This document shows positions 43,195 to 55,366 of a DNA stretch of 64,000 bases, piece by piece (position 1 is the first letter of the stretch; the number at the start of each line of letters is the position of its first letter). Source of the DNA: Paragorgia papillata. Lineage: Eukaryota > Cnidaria > Anthozoa > Scleralcyonacea > Coralliidae. The DNA is taken from NCBI GenBank assembly GCA_035771165.1, contig JAWNZC010000174.1, positions 1,349,001 through 1,413,000 on the forward strand, given 5' to 3'. The notes beneath the pieces were generated by a model. That model was not told the DNA's origin, did not search any database, and worked only from the letters and a program-made list of their open reading frames with translations. The translations under genes and the position numbers were made by a program.

Positions 43195-43540
43195 GGGAGA
43201 AGAGTATTTTACTAGCAACTAAAACACTCGTAGAATCCATATTTCACTACATCCGGGAACCGAGTGGTGTATTTCTCGTATGTTGCGCTCGCGAGTGACA
43301 TATCGACAAGTCAAAATTTACGCCTTTTGCCACAAGTTTCGAATCAAGTAAATTTGAGCCAGTAACTTCTCTTAATTCAGTTTATTTATCCGAAGAAGTT
43401 GTTGTATTTTTCATTTGTATTTTCTAAAAGTTTAGGTCAAGCGGTTGTAGTTTTTGCATTAAACCCAGTTTATCAACATCAGTTCCTCGCATAATTTCAT
43501 TGTCCATATAATAAATAGAACATTATACGGTTGCTCAAAG
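43195..43540. other. Unrecognised stretch
   Basis: No gene or repeat end is recognised, apart from CTCGTATGTTGCGCTCGCGA plus GTGACATATCGA near 43276-43310, which resembles the centre motif of the adjacent hairpins. Confidence 0.35.
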
Positions 43541-43635
43541 ATATAGATTTTTTGTTCTCGTGGCAAGAGCAATATCTCACTCGTTCGCTGCGCTCACTCG
43601 TGAGATATTGTCCTTGCCACTCGAACATGAAATCC
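43541..43635. repeat. Foldback hairpin
   Basis: GTGGCAAGAGCAATATCTCA on the left pairs with TGAGATATTGTCCTTGCCAC on the right around CTCGTTCGCTGCGCTCACTC. Confidence 0.85.
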
Positions 43636-43909
43636 ATATCTTCTCGCCACCGTGTAATATCCCCTTTATATAATAAAGTTTTAATAATTTTAATAATAAT
43701 AACATTTATATAATAAAGTAATAGTAATAAGTTCATTTAAAATTTTAAACATCAGTATTCTCTATTTTAGATATGTCTATTTAGAAAGCTTCTAAAATTA
43801 AAATCTAAAATTATTTTTTTATAAAGTAATCTACAGCAAGATCTGCGCAGTCGCTGAAAGTGGGCCTATGTCAATGTCAATATAATCATTCCACGACCTG
43901 TTCCCAACT

Positions 43910-44040
43910 TGACCATGTAGCTCAGTCGTCGATAGAACGTCAAACTAGTAAACTGAAGGTCGCGGGTACAAAACCTAACCGCAGTCGAGTTTTTCTCTGC
44001 TCACCCGGTTTGGTTGGTCACTCGGAGTACCACATATATT
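43910..44040 (+). repeat. tRNA-like SINE fragment
   Basis: GACCATGTAGCTCAGTCGTC (A box-like) and GAAGGTCGCGGGTACAAAAC (decayed B box) are followed by TTTTCTCTGCTCACCCGGTT. This is a degraded tRNA-derived SINE. Confidence 0.5.
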
Positions 44041-44264
44041 ACATAATTTTGTTTGTTGATGTTTCTGAAAGTTTTCAGGCTAATTTTATTGTTAACGGAA
44101 AAGGTATGGTGGTGTAAAAATAGGAGAACAACGAAGTCAATCACGGTACATCGTATCAGATTTTGTGAAATCATAAACAAATCAATATTATGTAAAGAAA
44201 CACGTAACCATGCGCAGTTCGAACTGTAAATCACTTTAAGTTTAAGATTAAAAAAAAAACTCAC

Positions 44265-44390
44265 CGTCGTTACCGTCGTTTTTTTTACGACGTCTTCGTC
44301 GACGAACAAACACAAAAATCGAAATAACCAAGACAATCACACCAATACCAGCACCAGTGATGATACCTATCATCTTAACGTTCCATTTAA
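44265..44390 (-). CDS. Transmembrane and juxtamembrane exon
   Basis: 126 bp in phase 1. It encodes KWNVKMIGIITGAGIGVIVL and VISIFVFV followed by six arginines and KKNDGND. A 23-residue hydrophobic span with a strongly basic stop-transfer sequence makes this a type I membrane protein. The acceptor is AAATCTTTAG and the donor G|GTGAGT. The next exon was not found. Confidence 0.8.
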
Positions 44391-45471
44391 CTAAAGATTT
44401 ATAAAATAAATTTGTCAACATTTCATAGATAGACATAAATAAATAGAAAGACACCCACACAACAGACATACAGAATGGTCGACGGACCGAATAACTCACT
44501 GACTGGCAGCAGACAGACAAATTTACTTAAATTCGGAGTCACGTCAATTTGCAGAAATTGCTTTTCATGCAAACCGAAAATATAAGTAATAAATTATGTA
44601 CAGTAATACAATTTATTATATAAAATAGAGTGTTTTATTGATTTTTCCGCCACTAATAAAAGGGATAATCTCACATGTGTGATTATTTATGATAATCGCA
44701 CATGTGACGATTATCGCTGAATCAGCATTATAGTTTAATGCAATTTTTGCAAGGCAATAGGACAATTTTTTTATATAATAAACAGAACAATACATGGATG
44801 CTTGGAAATATGAAATTTATTTCTCGTGTTGACCAGGATATGTCACTCGTTCGCTTCGCTCACTCGTGAGATGTCCTGGTCAACACTCGAAATAAATTTC
44901 ATATTTCCGCACATCCATGTATTATTCTCTATATATTTACAATTTAGGTTATTATTCAGACTATATGCAAGACGGTGTGATGATATTTTTCTTTTAAATG
45001 ATGTTAATTAGTTAATTAGTTATTTCGTTAGGTAACCCATTCTATAGCTTTGCTCCAGAAAGTTTGAAAATCTTTTTTATCTTTCACATCTTGCTCTGGT
45101 AATTATACACTTATAAGCGGATAATCACCTAACTGGTGGCACCACATTGCTAAGATCAGACACTACTTAACTTAAGTGATATTACACTATTGTTTAATTT
45201 CAGAAATAGCTGATCCTGGCCATGTGGGATCACCCGGTAGGTGCATTAGCCGCTTATAAGTGTATTTAATTACAATAGCAAGTTGTGCAAACATTGTTTC
45301 CGGTTTTGTAACATATCGTTTTGAGTTTCCGATCCAGTTCCCTTTCCATTATCTATGATAAGATGGTTCAGCAACACCCGAAACCTTATACATCATTATA
45401 GCTTTATTCTTGGAGGGTCTATAGGCAAGAGTTGCCAAACCATGTTCTTCACCTATTTCTTGGGATCTGAT

Positions 45472-45570
<99 letters not shown>

Positions 45571-46250
45571 GCACAGACGCACAGACGCACAGACGCACAG
45601 ACGCACAGACGCACAGACGGACAGACGAACAGACGGACAAACGGACAGACGGGCAGAAGGACAGAGGGACAAACGGGCAGACGGACAGACGGACAGACGG
45701 ACAGACGGACAGACGGACAGACGGACAGACGGACAGACGGACAGACGGACAGACGGACAGACGGACAGACGGACAGACGGACAGACGGACAGACGGACAG
45801 ACGGACAGACGGACAGACGGACAGACGGACAGACGGACAGACGGACAGACGGACAGACGGACAGACGGACAGACGGACAGACGGACAGACGGACAGACGG
45901 ACAGACGGACAGACGGACAGACAGACAGACGGACAAAAAACCGACACGTTTCGATTTCTCCAGATATAAAGATACGTCAAAGCGAGGTCGTATGAAGAAA
46001 ATATAAAAAAGACAAGATAGATAGATATTGCAATCAAGAATTACTAGAGATGATTCGGGAATAAATTCTTACCTGGACAAGGCACATTGTTGCATACGCG
46101 ATTTTCTTCACGCGGGCCCTGTTTTGTGCAATTATCACCTCCATATTTGGGTAAAGGATCGTTACATACCCTAGTCCATATTTCAACACCTTTACCACAA
46201 GAACGACTACAGGGTGATGCTTTGACCCAGTTTCCATAGTTGCCGTCAAC

Positions 46251-46316
<66 letters not shown>

Positions 46317-49300
46317 TAAAAATAAAAATAAAAATAATAATATTGATAACAAAACAAATTACAGGGAACAAAAAAACAAGTAAGGCAAAAATAAATTAAC
46401 CCTACACTGTTTAGAATAACGTTATTAGAAACGAAATGAAAAACGTCAGTATTTCGTTTCTGCAAATGTGTGCAATTTACGTCCTTTTTGCTTTGCATTC
46501 ACAATAAAATTATAGTAAGTAGAAACATAAAACAGGGAAAGCGTGAACAAGACACTGTGATACAAGGCATTTCTGATGAAAATATAGATACGTGGTTTAT
46601 ACAAATACGTTTGAAAACTAAAAGCAATTAATTTTATAGCAATCTCAACGTGAACAACGATTGAGAAATTATTAAAAACAGTTAATTACAATAGCGTTCT
46701 TTGTAATCTCAAGTGCCAATTACGAAATCAATTTCCACATGCAGTGCACGACTAAGGCCTGCGATAAACGACGCACAATAGACGAATTTAATTCAGACAA
46801 ATTTAATTCGAATTAACTTCGTCGGTAATGCAACGTAAATGTGACGTCGAGTTAAACGTTGAATTTCAGTCAAATTTAATTGTGTTAACTTGGACGCGTT
46901 GAGTCTGAAAACTATTCCTTGAAAGCATGGCACCGAATTGTCACAGACAAAAGTGAAACATTTAATTCGACGCGACGATAATTCGTCGTGTAATTCGAAC
47001 GCATTATCGTCGCACTATCCGTCTGACTTAGACGAATTTAATTGCCCAGGCGAATTTAATTCGGTCGTCGAATGTAATCGAGTTATACGTCGCAGTTTCG
47101 TCGAATAAAATTCAAACAATTAAATTCGCCTGAATTAAATTCGTCTATTATGCGACGTTTAGTGCAAGCCTAAAACTCTCGCAGTTTGTTGACAAAATAT
47201 GTTTAAAACAAGCTTGCAATAAACTTGTTAACAAGTTACGATTTTACCAAGCCGATACTTAAGCTTCCGATACTTAAGCTTGTTGTTGTCAACTTTGTGA
47301 CGACTTGTTACCGGACACAGAACGGTACAAAACGTTGTTGGAACAACTTTTCACAAGTGACAAGTCTGTTGAAATTATTAACATTGTTACAAGTTGTCAG
47401 CAACAATCTGCATGTTACAGTTTTGTTTACAAACTAGCTAGGAACAACAAGTTCACTTGCATCCCTTAGACAGTTTGTTGGAACAGTTGCAACCACTTGC
47501 TTGCAGGTATTGAACAACATGTGCGTTTTTACGAGTGTAGTTGTCTACCAAGTGAAAAGTAATCCCTGTATAAAAACAGATGCCACTTACTCGGGCAAGG
47601 CCTTCTTGTGCATTGTCTAATACTAGTCGAGTTTCCCAAAACACTACAATTGCTTCCACCATTTCTTGGTGGAGGATTATCACAAAAGCGTTGCCAAATT
47701 TCAAATCCTTGACCACAAGAAACACTGCATGGACTGCTCAACGTCCAGTTACTATAACCACCGTTAACTATGGAAAATAGAATACAAAATATATATTTAT
47801 AACTAATGAGGGCTATTACGGGTTTAGGTTATTCTTTTATTTAGCACCATCAAGCTGCGCTTTGGTAGTTCTGTTAAAGTGTTCATGAAACAAAAATTAG
47901 GTTTGTCTTATTTGAAAGAACACTTAAAATGAAAACACAATATTATTTTTAGTTTTTCGTCTCCTTGCTTCGTTATTGTTGTTTTTAGGTTGTTTGATAT
48001 GCAAATTAAACATTTTGACGTCACACGTGCACAATGACGTATCAAGAAGGTTATATAGCTATATAGGCTATATCGGTGATATATTATCAAACCAAATTTT
48101 TGGAAGGAAGCATGTAGGTGCGCATTTCTTACAACACGAAACATGTAGAATTTTCAGGTGATTAATGATTCATTATTATATGGCACAAGTTACTTCCGTT
48201 GAAATCGTGTGTTCTCATTGGCTGAGACGCGTCACGTGCCGGTCGGTCGATAATTTTCCGTAATCGACCGGTCGATTACGGATTTTGGCAGACATGTTGT
48301 TTGCAACTAAACAACGAAAGAAAACCGCAAGAATTTTGTGAATTCAACAACCTGAGGACTAAATTATGTATGAGTGGGACGATGGCCAATCTGGAAGCGA
48401 GTTTAGGAGTCCGAAAGCGATGACAACAAGAGCAACAACCATGAAAACGATGAGTTTGTCACACGCTCGAAGGTCACACTAAACTGACTAAAGTACGTAT
48501 CATGACAAGGTATAAATGTAAGGTATGTTGTTTCAAAATGCCATATAATAAACTTCTTATTAACCTCGTCCGCTTGGTCATTACGGAAAAATATCAGACC
48601 TTGGTCTTTATGCACAGACCTCGCCGTACGGGCTCGGTCCGTACTGTCAAGACCTCGGTCTGATATTTTTCCGTAATGACCGCGCTCTCGGTTAATAAGA
48701 AGTTATTAATGATTCTATTATATTTGATAATAAATAACCTCTGATAACTTATTATGCACGTGTGATGTTAAAATGCTTAACTTCCATATCAAACAACTTG
48801 AAATTTCTTAAAAGCAAATCAAGGAAACAAAAAAAACTGCAAAAGATGTAATTACTCTGTCATTTTTAAGGTTCTCTTAAATAAGGCGGATGTAGACCAA
48901 ATTTACGTTTCATAAACATTTAACGCCAAAGTGACGTAGACGCGCGAAATCCCCATCTTTACTTGACCAAAATTCAGCAGTAAAGTATTCCGTGACACAG
49001 GTATGACACTTCTGAGTTAAACCAATAGGACATGAGGCATCGTTGTCACATAAACCTAGCGTAAACAATTTTTACAATCCAGGAAGAAATGAAAGTAGAT
49101 CACACAATAAACGTTTAGAGGGTTTAGTTTGTTAAGAAGCCTCGAATGTGTTATATGTGCTATATAGTGCATGCACATACGAAGGTCACTCAATTTTGAT
49201 AATGTGCATGCACGACGTTGTTACTGTACCTTGTGATTAGGAATCGATCATTTTCGCTAGTTGTTAAATAAAAAGAACTTAAAGGAGAGTTAGTGCGTAT

Positions 49301-50690
49301 GAGTTATTACAGTTTGAACTTTGAATCCATTCCTGAATACCAAGCTGGCCAAAAACGATTCCTCCGTGGTTTTACTGGGCGATTTCACTCGTCAGGGAGA
49401 ATCCTCAGACATCCCAGGAAGCAATGGGTTAACACGTTAACAAGTTAATTAACCTAATCCTACCCCGAGCAAGCTAAAATCTGCCCCTTTGTTGTTTTAC
49501 TCAAACAATTTTAAACGTCAAAGGAAAAATTCTCAGATATCCTAGGCAGCAATTGTCCAAGATTCTCAATGTGAAAATAAAATTGGAATGCAAACTTATA
49601 AGATATATATATATATATATATATTCAAGTAATATAGCAAAAAAACAACCCATTATATTCAAATTAATTACCCGGGCAAGGTTTCCTTGTACATAGTCTA
49701 TATTCTGTTGAATTTCCCAAATGAGAGCAATTCTTGCCACCATATCTTGATGTAGGATTGTTACAAATACGTCGCCATATTTCAACGCCTTGGCCACATG
49801 TGACATTACATTGGCTGCTTAAAGACCAGTTTCCATAGTTACCATCCACTACAGTAAAAGATATGAAAGACAAATATATATATACTTGCTTGAAAATCAG
49901 TTTTATCATGTTCTATACATTTTAGTAAAATACAACGTAAAAATTCATTTGTTTTATATTAAATTACATAATGAAATAAGTAGGTTTGCAAAGTTTTGTT
50001 GAGACATTCGGGATACTGATCAAGAACTATAAGCTACAAAAATGTATTTTGATGTATTCCGACTATTTCAGATAGTCTAAGATACAGAAAAACCTAAGTC
50101 TTCAAAAGAGACGGAACGCGATTTACTCTACAAAACAAGAGTATATATAAAAGAGAAAAAAACGTCATAAGTGAAAAGAAGAAATAAGAGGGAGAGATAG
50201 CGAGAAAACTTAGAAAGGCGACATTGAAAGAAGAAAAAGAAACAGAATAAATAAATAAAAAGCAATTAAAATGTAAGCCAAAGATAAAAAAGTAAAGAAA
50301 GGAATATAGAAAAATTATTAGAATCTAATAATAATTAATAATTATATAGAGTCGGTATGATAATTAGAATATTTCCGCTTTGGTAAAAATAGTAAAACGA
50401 ATTGACCAACATTTTGAGCATCTGCTGAAAAAATCTATTTTTTTTAACACATTTCGCAAGAAATTTGAAGTAAAACTGTCAGCCAGAAAATATAACAACA
50501 AAACAATGGATTAATTTTTCAAGTTCATATTCAGAACTAAAAGTTATTTAACCAATGTCATCAATTTTATAGCAATTTAAAATAAGTGCGAAATAAATGT
50601 ACATGTACAGTACTGCTTAGCATTAACCTGCCCAGAAGTAATATGTTTTAAAAACGCAAATACATGTCAGTGCTGTTGTGAGTTTTGTTT

Positions 50691-50786
<96 letters not shown>

Positions 50787-53700
50787 GTTGTTTGTTGTTT
50801 GTAATTTCTTGTTTGTCGCTTGTTGTTTGTTGCATGTCGCTAATTACGTTAGCTTTGATCCTTTTTCCCTTTTGGTTTATATCGTACCTGGTATACATTC
50901 AGTAATTTCACAATACTCCCATCTTTTGTTCCTGTCCGTAGTAAAACACCAAGGCCCTTTGCCAGAATTTAGAGGATTTCTACAATTGTTCTTTGCCGTG
51001 TTCAATTCTGGGTACGTTGTGTTCATCGTGTGACGATGAGGACATTGCGCTGTCCACGATTGACATGGAGTTCCAGAGACAGTGATTGATATGTTACCTT
51101 GGTAATTGCTGCCGTTTAAGTATAGGCAATCTGCAAAAAAACGTACTGTTTCGGAAAACGTTTCTAAATATAGACTAGGAAATCAGATACGTATAGTGAT
51201 TGCCATGCAACAAGCCGAGCTAGATATCGCGAAGAAAACTTATTTTACATAAGAAAGGTTAACAGCAGAACCTGACAATCGCAATTGGATTATTTTATTG
51301 AGTGGATATTCGAGGCTTGACCTGGCTATTTATGTTATTTTTCCTTAAAATAATGGTAGTGATTGTTCTATGGGAAAATGGCCAGTTCAAGTTTGGAATA
51401 TTCCAAATAATGAGATAAAGATGTAAAAAGAAGGCAGTAGGATTTTTTGGGGCTCTTGAATGTATTTTCAAAAAAAAAAAACACAAAAACGAAATCCGAG
51501 CCATGTTGCATATAATAAATGTACAATATATAGTAACAAAAAGTATTTAATGCCATATAAACCTTTAAAAGACAAAAACACATATTAAGACAACTAACCA
51601 TCGCCACTCTCCAGATCTTGATATGGCAATTCTAAAAAGAACAAGAGGGCACTCAGAAACTGCATATACCGCCGCTAGCCGCAGCGGGTAATGAGAGATG
51701 TTTAAAAAGTAAACAGGCCATATATTTCGCTAACCAGACTGGGTCACTAGCTTACACATGTATAAATAAATAAATAAATGCTTGATTGCATTCGTACCAA
51801 AATCATTTTAAAAAGTTTCCATAAAATAAGGATAATGAGCCCAATCAGGCTTTTTTCTACACGGATAATCTCGCATTGTAGTCAGGTTTTTATTAATGTC
51901 TCATATCCAAAGTAATAAATAGAAGGGCCATAGAAGAATATTAACTGTTACTCTATCGCATTTACTCGTTTGTAAACTTGCATTTATGTATATTTCTACC
52001 TTACGAAAGTGGAAAATGGCATGTATGTATATTCCTACCTTACGACCTGACTTAATAAAACTTGGGTTAATAAAATCTAAATAATATTTACCTATATGCA
52101 TATATATATATATAATTTAGCATATACATTGTAGGTGGATAGTGCTTTTCAATCTGATTGGTTCCTCTCGCTTGGGATATCCTGCACTATTCACCTGCGG
52201 GCAAAACAAAATGGCGGCCAGTTTTGCTTAGTTTACCGAAGAAGGAGATTTTTTTGATAAAGAAGGCTGATGTGGTAGAATAACGAGAAAAGTCAACAAT
52301 ATTAAGTAGAAGATTGTCCGCAGGTATGTTTCTTAACAATTTTCTAGCCATGCATTAATATATTCAAAAGTTGCAAAAACTGTTTTGTCGACAAATATCG
52401 AGTACGACAAGTTGCTATAGAGCCAGGTCTTGTATGAAAATACCGAAAATATATAAGAATGTTAAACTTGTTATTTTATTTATGAGGTACATGCTAAAAC
52501 AATTATTCACCTCAGTGTCGGTGAATAGTATAGATATTCACCTCGCCGCTTTTCGGCTCCACAAATATCCAGCGCTATTCACTTCTACTTTGGTGAATAA
52601 TTGTTAAATATACACATATATAATTATTTAAAAGGCTCTCTGCAGCGTACCACGTGACTAGCCAATATTCCGTACATATTGTGGGCCCTGAAGAGTAATT
52701 GTCACAAAATGACGGTGAAACTGTTTGAGTTGACAAAATTCTGAAGAAATCCGTGTTGTCTTTGCAATGAATACAAAAATATCGAATGTAGAATTCTCGC
52801 AAGATGTAACTGTAGATTTATTGTTATTGTTGTTTTCATTTACGTTATAGTAATATGTTCACTCCCTTTCGTTCGACTGATTGAAGTATTTTGACATGAA
52901 GTGAAGTATTACGAGCAACAAATTGCTGCAACATTGTTGCGTTGCAAGTTGAATAGCGTTGTTGTACGTATTACCACCCACCTTAAACATTGTCACGCAA
53001 CAATGATTTTGTTGCAAGGTGAATCAGCATGTTGCAGCAAGTAGAACAAAAAATGTTTTGTTTTTTTAAAGTAGACTCCAGTTCGACTTGCTGCAACGTG
53101 CTGATTCAACTTGCAACAAAATTATTGTTACGTGACAATGTTCAAAGTCGGCGGTAATACGTGCAACAACGCTTTTAGTCAACTTGCAACGCAACAAAAT
53201 TGCGTTGCAAAGTTGAAGAAAAATGTTGCCCGTATTACCTAACCTTTGGTCCGTGAATTTTTTCAAAATCTTGAGCGTCGTTACTGGTTATTGCCTTGTT
53301 TTTCAGCTTTCCTTGACGTTGAAATCAAATGGGAAAAATTCTTACTCCTGTTTAAATTACAACATCAATACTATGTCTTTCAATTCTTTCTGCCTTTTAC
53401 TTCTGTAAATTAGAACGTTTATTTTCTGCCTTTCTATAAAAACACAGACCACATTCTTTTGTTTTTAATCAGTTATTATCTGGATTTCTCAATCTCATTA
53501 ATAATTCATGAGCAAATTAGCCAATCAGAGAAAAATATTTGGTCATGTGCACGAGTTTTGAAACCCGGTAAAGGTCGCGCAAACTGAATTCATAATTAAG
53601 AAATCAGATAACATTAACGGCACAAACAAAGAACCGTTTATTACCACATTTCTTAATTATAAATTCAACATGAGACATTAGATACTCGTAGCACAAAAAT

Positions 53701-55335
53701 TAAGGCCCAGCATAAAACACGAAATAAAGCCATAGATAAGAATAATGTTTATTAACAAAAAGAACTAACGTTTCGTCGGATCGCACAACATCATCAGAGT
53801 GAAGTAAAATATAGTTAAAATGAATAAACTAAATATAAGGAAGTATTATATATTTCATGTTGTCAGTAAGGCGTAAGTAAAGTAGGAAAAATGATCGTTT
53901 TCACTCACGTGATCAGTGGCCCCGTTGGGGGTGGTGAAACAATACGATATGTTTGAATAAGAATAGAGTTAAATTTCCATAGGATAAAGATTGTTCACGA
54001 AAATGGCCACCATTTCATTGTTTATGTGCATCAACATGGCCGCCGTGACGTCAGATGAAAACCAAGAATAGATAAAAACAAAGAGAGAGGGACTGAGATA
54101 AGATTGGCATTTAAAGAAGGGTTAAGTTTACAGATTAAACCTTTATAGACCAGGTTTCCAGGAGCTCTCTCCTTGGCGAGTTCCCAAAAGGTAACTGTGG
54201 CCAGTAAAGGGTTAAGAAACTTTCACGTACGAGCAGTTCAGAGGTTGAAGAGCAAGAGTGAGAGAGCAAAAAAAAAAAAAAAGAAAAGAATTTTGAAGTC
54301 GTTAATTAAATGAAAATTAATTTAAGAGGTGTGGCCAGTTTCCGTAAGGTGTGAGAAGATACTAGTCCGTTTCTTACCAGTAAGAGCAGATATCCCTAAG
54401 TGATGCGAGACTCGTGTGTTTAAGTGGCGAGCCGTTTGGCCCACATACAATGTACAGCATTGACACGTAAAAGAATAAACAACATGAGATCTCAGACCCT
54501 TAGGAATTCTGGTTTAAAAGTGAAAAAGTGTGAAAGATGTTTGGTGGTTGGCCCGGCGAAAAATGCATCGGGATGCTAACCATATTTCACTTCACAACAT
54601 GATGTTGCGCGATGCGACAAAACGTTAGTTCTCTTTGTTAATAAATATTATTCTCATCTATGGCTTTATTTCGTGTTTTATGCTTGGCATTAATTTTTGT
54701 GCTACGATTACGATTCCCGCCTGGTTCCTCACTGGATACGACATTAGATACTACGTATAGGTTAGTGACCGAAACCGAGGTCACTACGCTGGTTATTAAC
54801 CCCGAGGGCCGCAGGCCCGAGGGTAATAACCAGCGTAGTGACCGAGTAGTTTATTCATGACCATAGTTTATTCATGACACAGACGATATTTTTCGTTATT
54901 TAACCAAAAAATGGTATTGTAGACGTAGTTTTAAAGCGATATAGTAGGTCATTTAATATGCGAGGTCAATAACCTATTTATTAACCGCGGCACATCAAAG
55001 ATAATTTATGCATGAATAAACTAATATACACCATTGTCTAATCTGATATTACCAATATCACAAAGTCCCTCGCGAATTTCCCGATAATAGACGATTGAGA
55101 AGCTATTTCATAAACTCGTGTATCGTGTTTTACTAGGGGTTACAAACACTCGGGAACAACAAAAATCACTCGGCTTATTACCTCGTAATTTTCATTTTTC
55201 TCTCGTGTTTGCAAAACATTCGAAAACAATAAAAACCACTCGGCTTGCAGCCTCGTAATTTTAACTATCCTCTCATGTTTTACAAACACTCGAGGACAAT
55301 TAAAATTACTCTTATAATAATAACCAATTTTAACC

Positions 55336-55366
<31 letters not shown>

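Noticed and set aside
17773..44264. Search for a tyrosine kinase domain downstream of the receptor's transmembrane exon
   Set aside because: No HRDxxxxN, DFG or glycine-loop motif was found on the minus strand. The kinase may be absent or lie outside the window, so none is claimed.
45096..45266. Possible 5S rRNA-related sequence (GATCAGAC, GGGATCACCCGGTAGGTG)
   Set aside because: Only short scattered matches, without the 5S internal control region in order. It is better explained as a short inverted-repeat element.
45349..46037. Four long open frames (Arg/Thr/Asp/Gln or Cys/Leu/Ser/Val repeats)
   Set aside because: They come from the (GACA)n and (CAGACGGA)n microsatellite in an intron, with no initiation context or domain.
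50623..50905. Poly-Val and poly-Thr open frames
   Set aside because: (GTT)n microsatellite in the intron beside the kringle exon.
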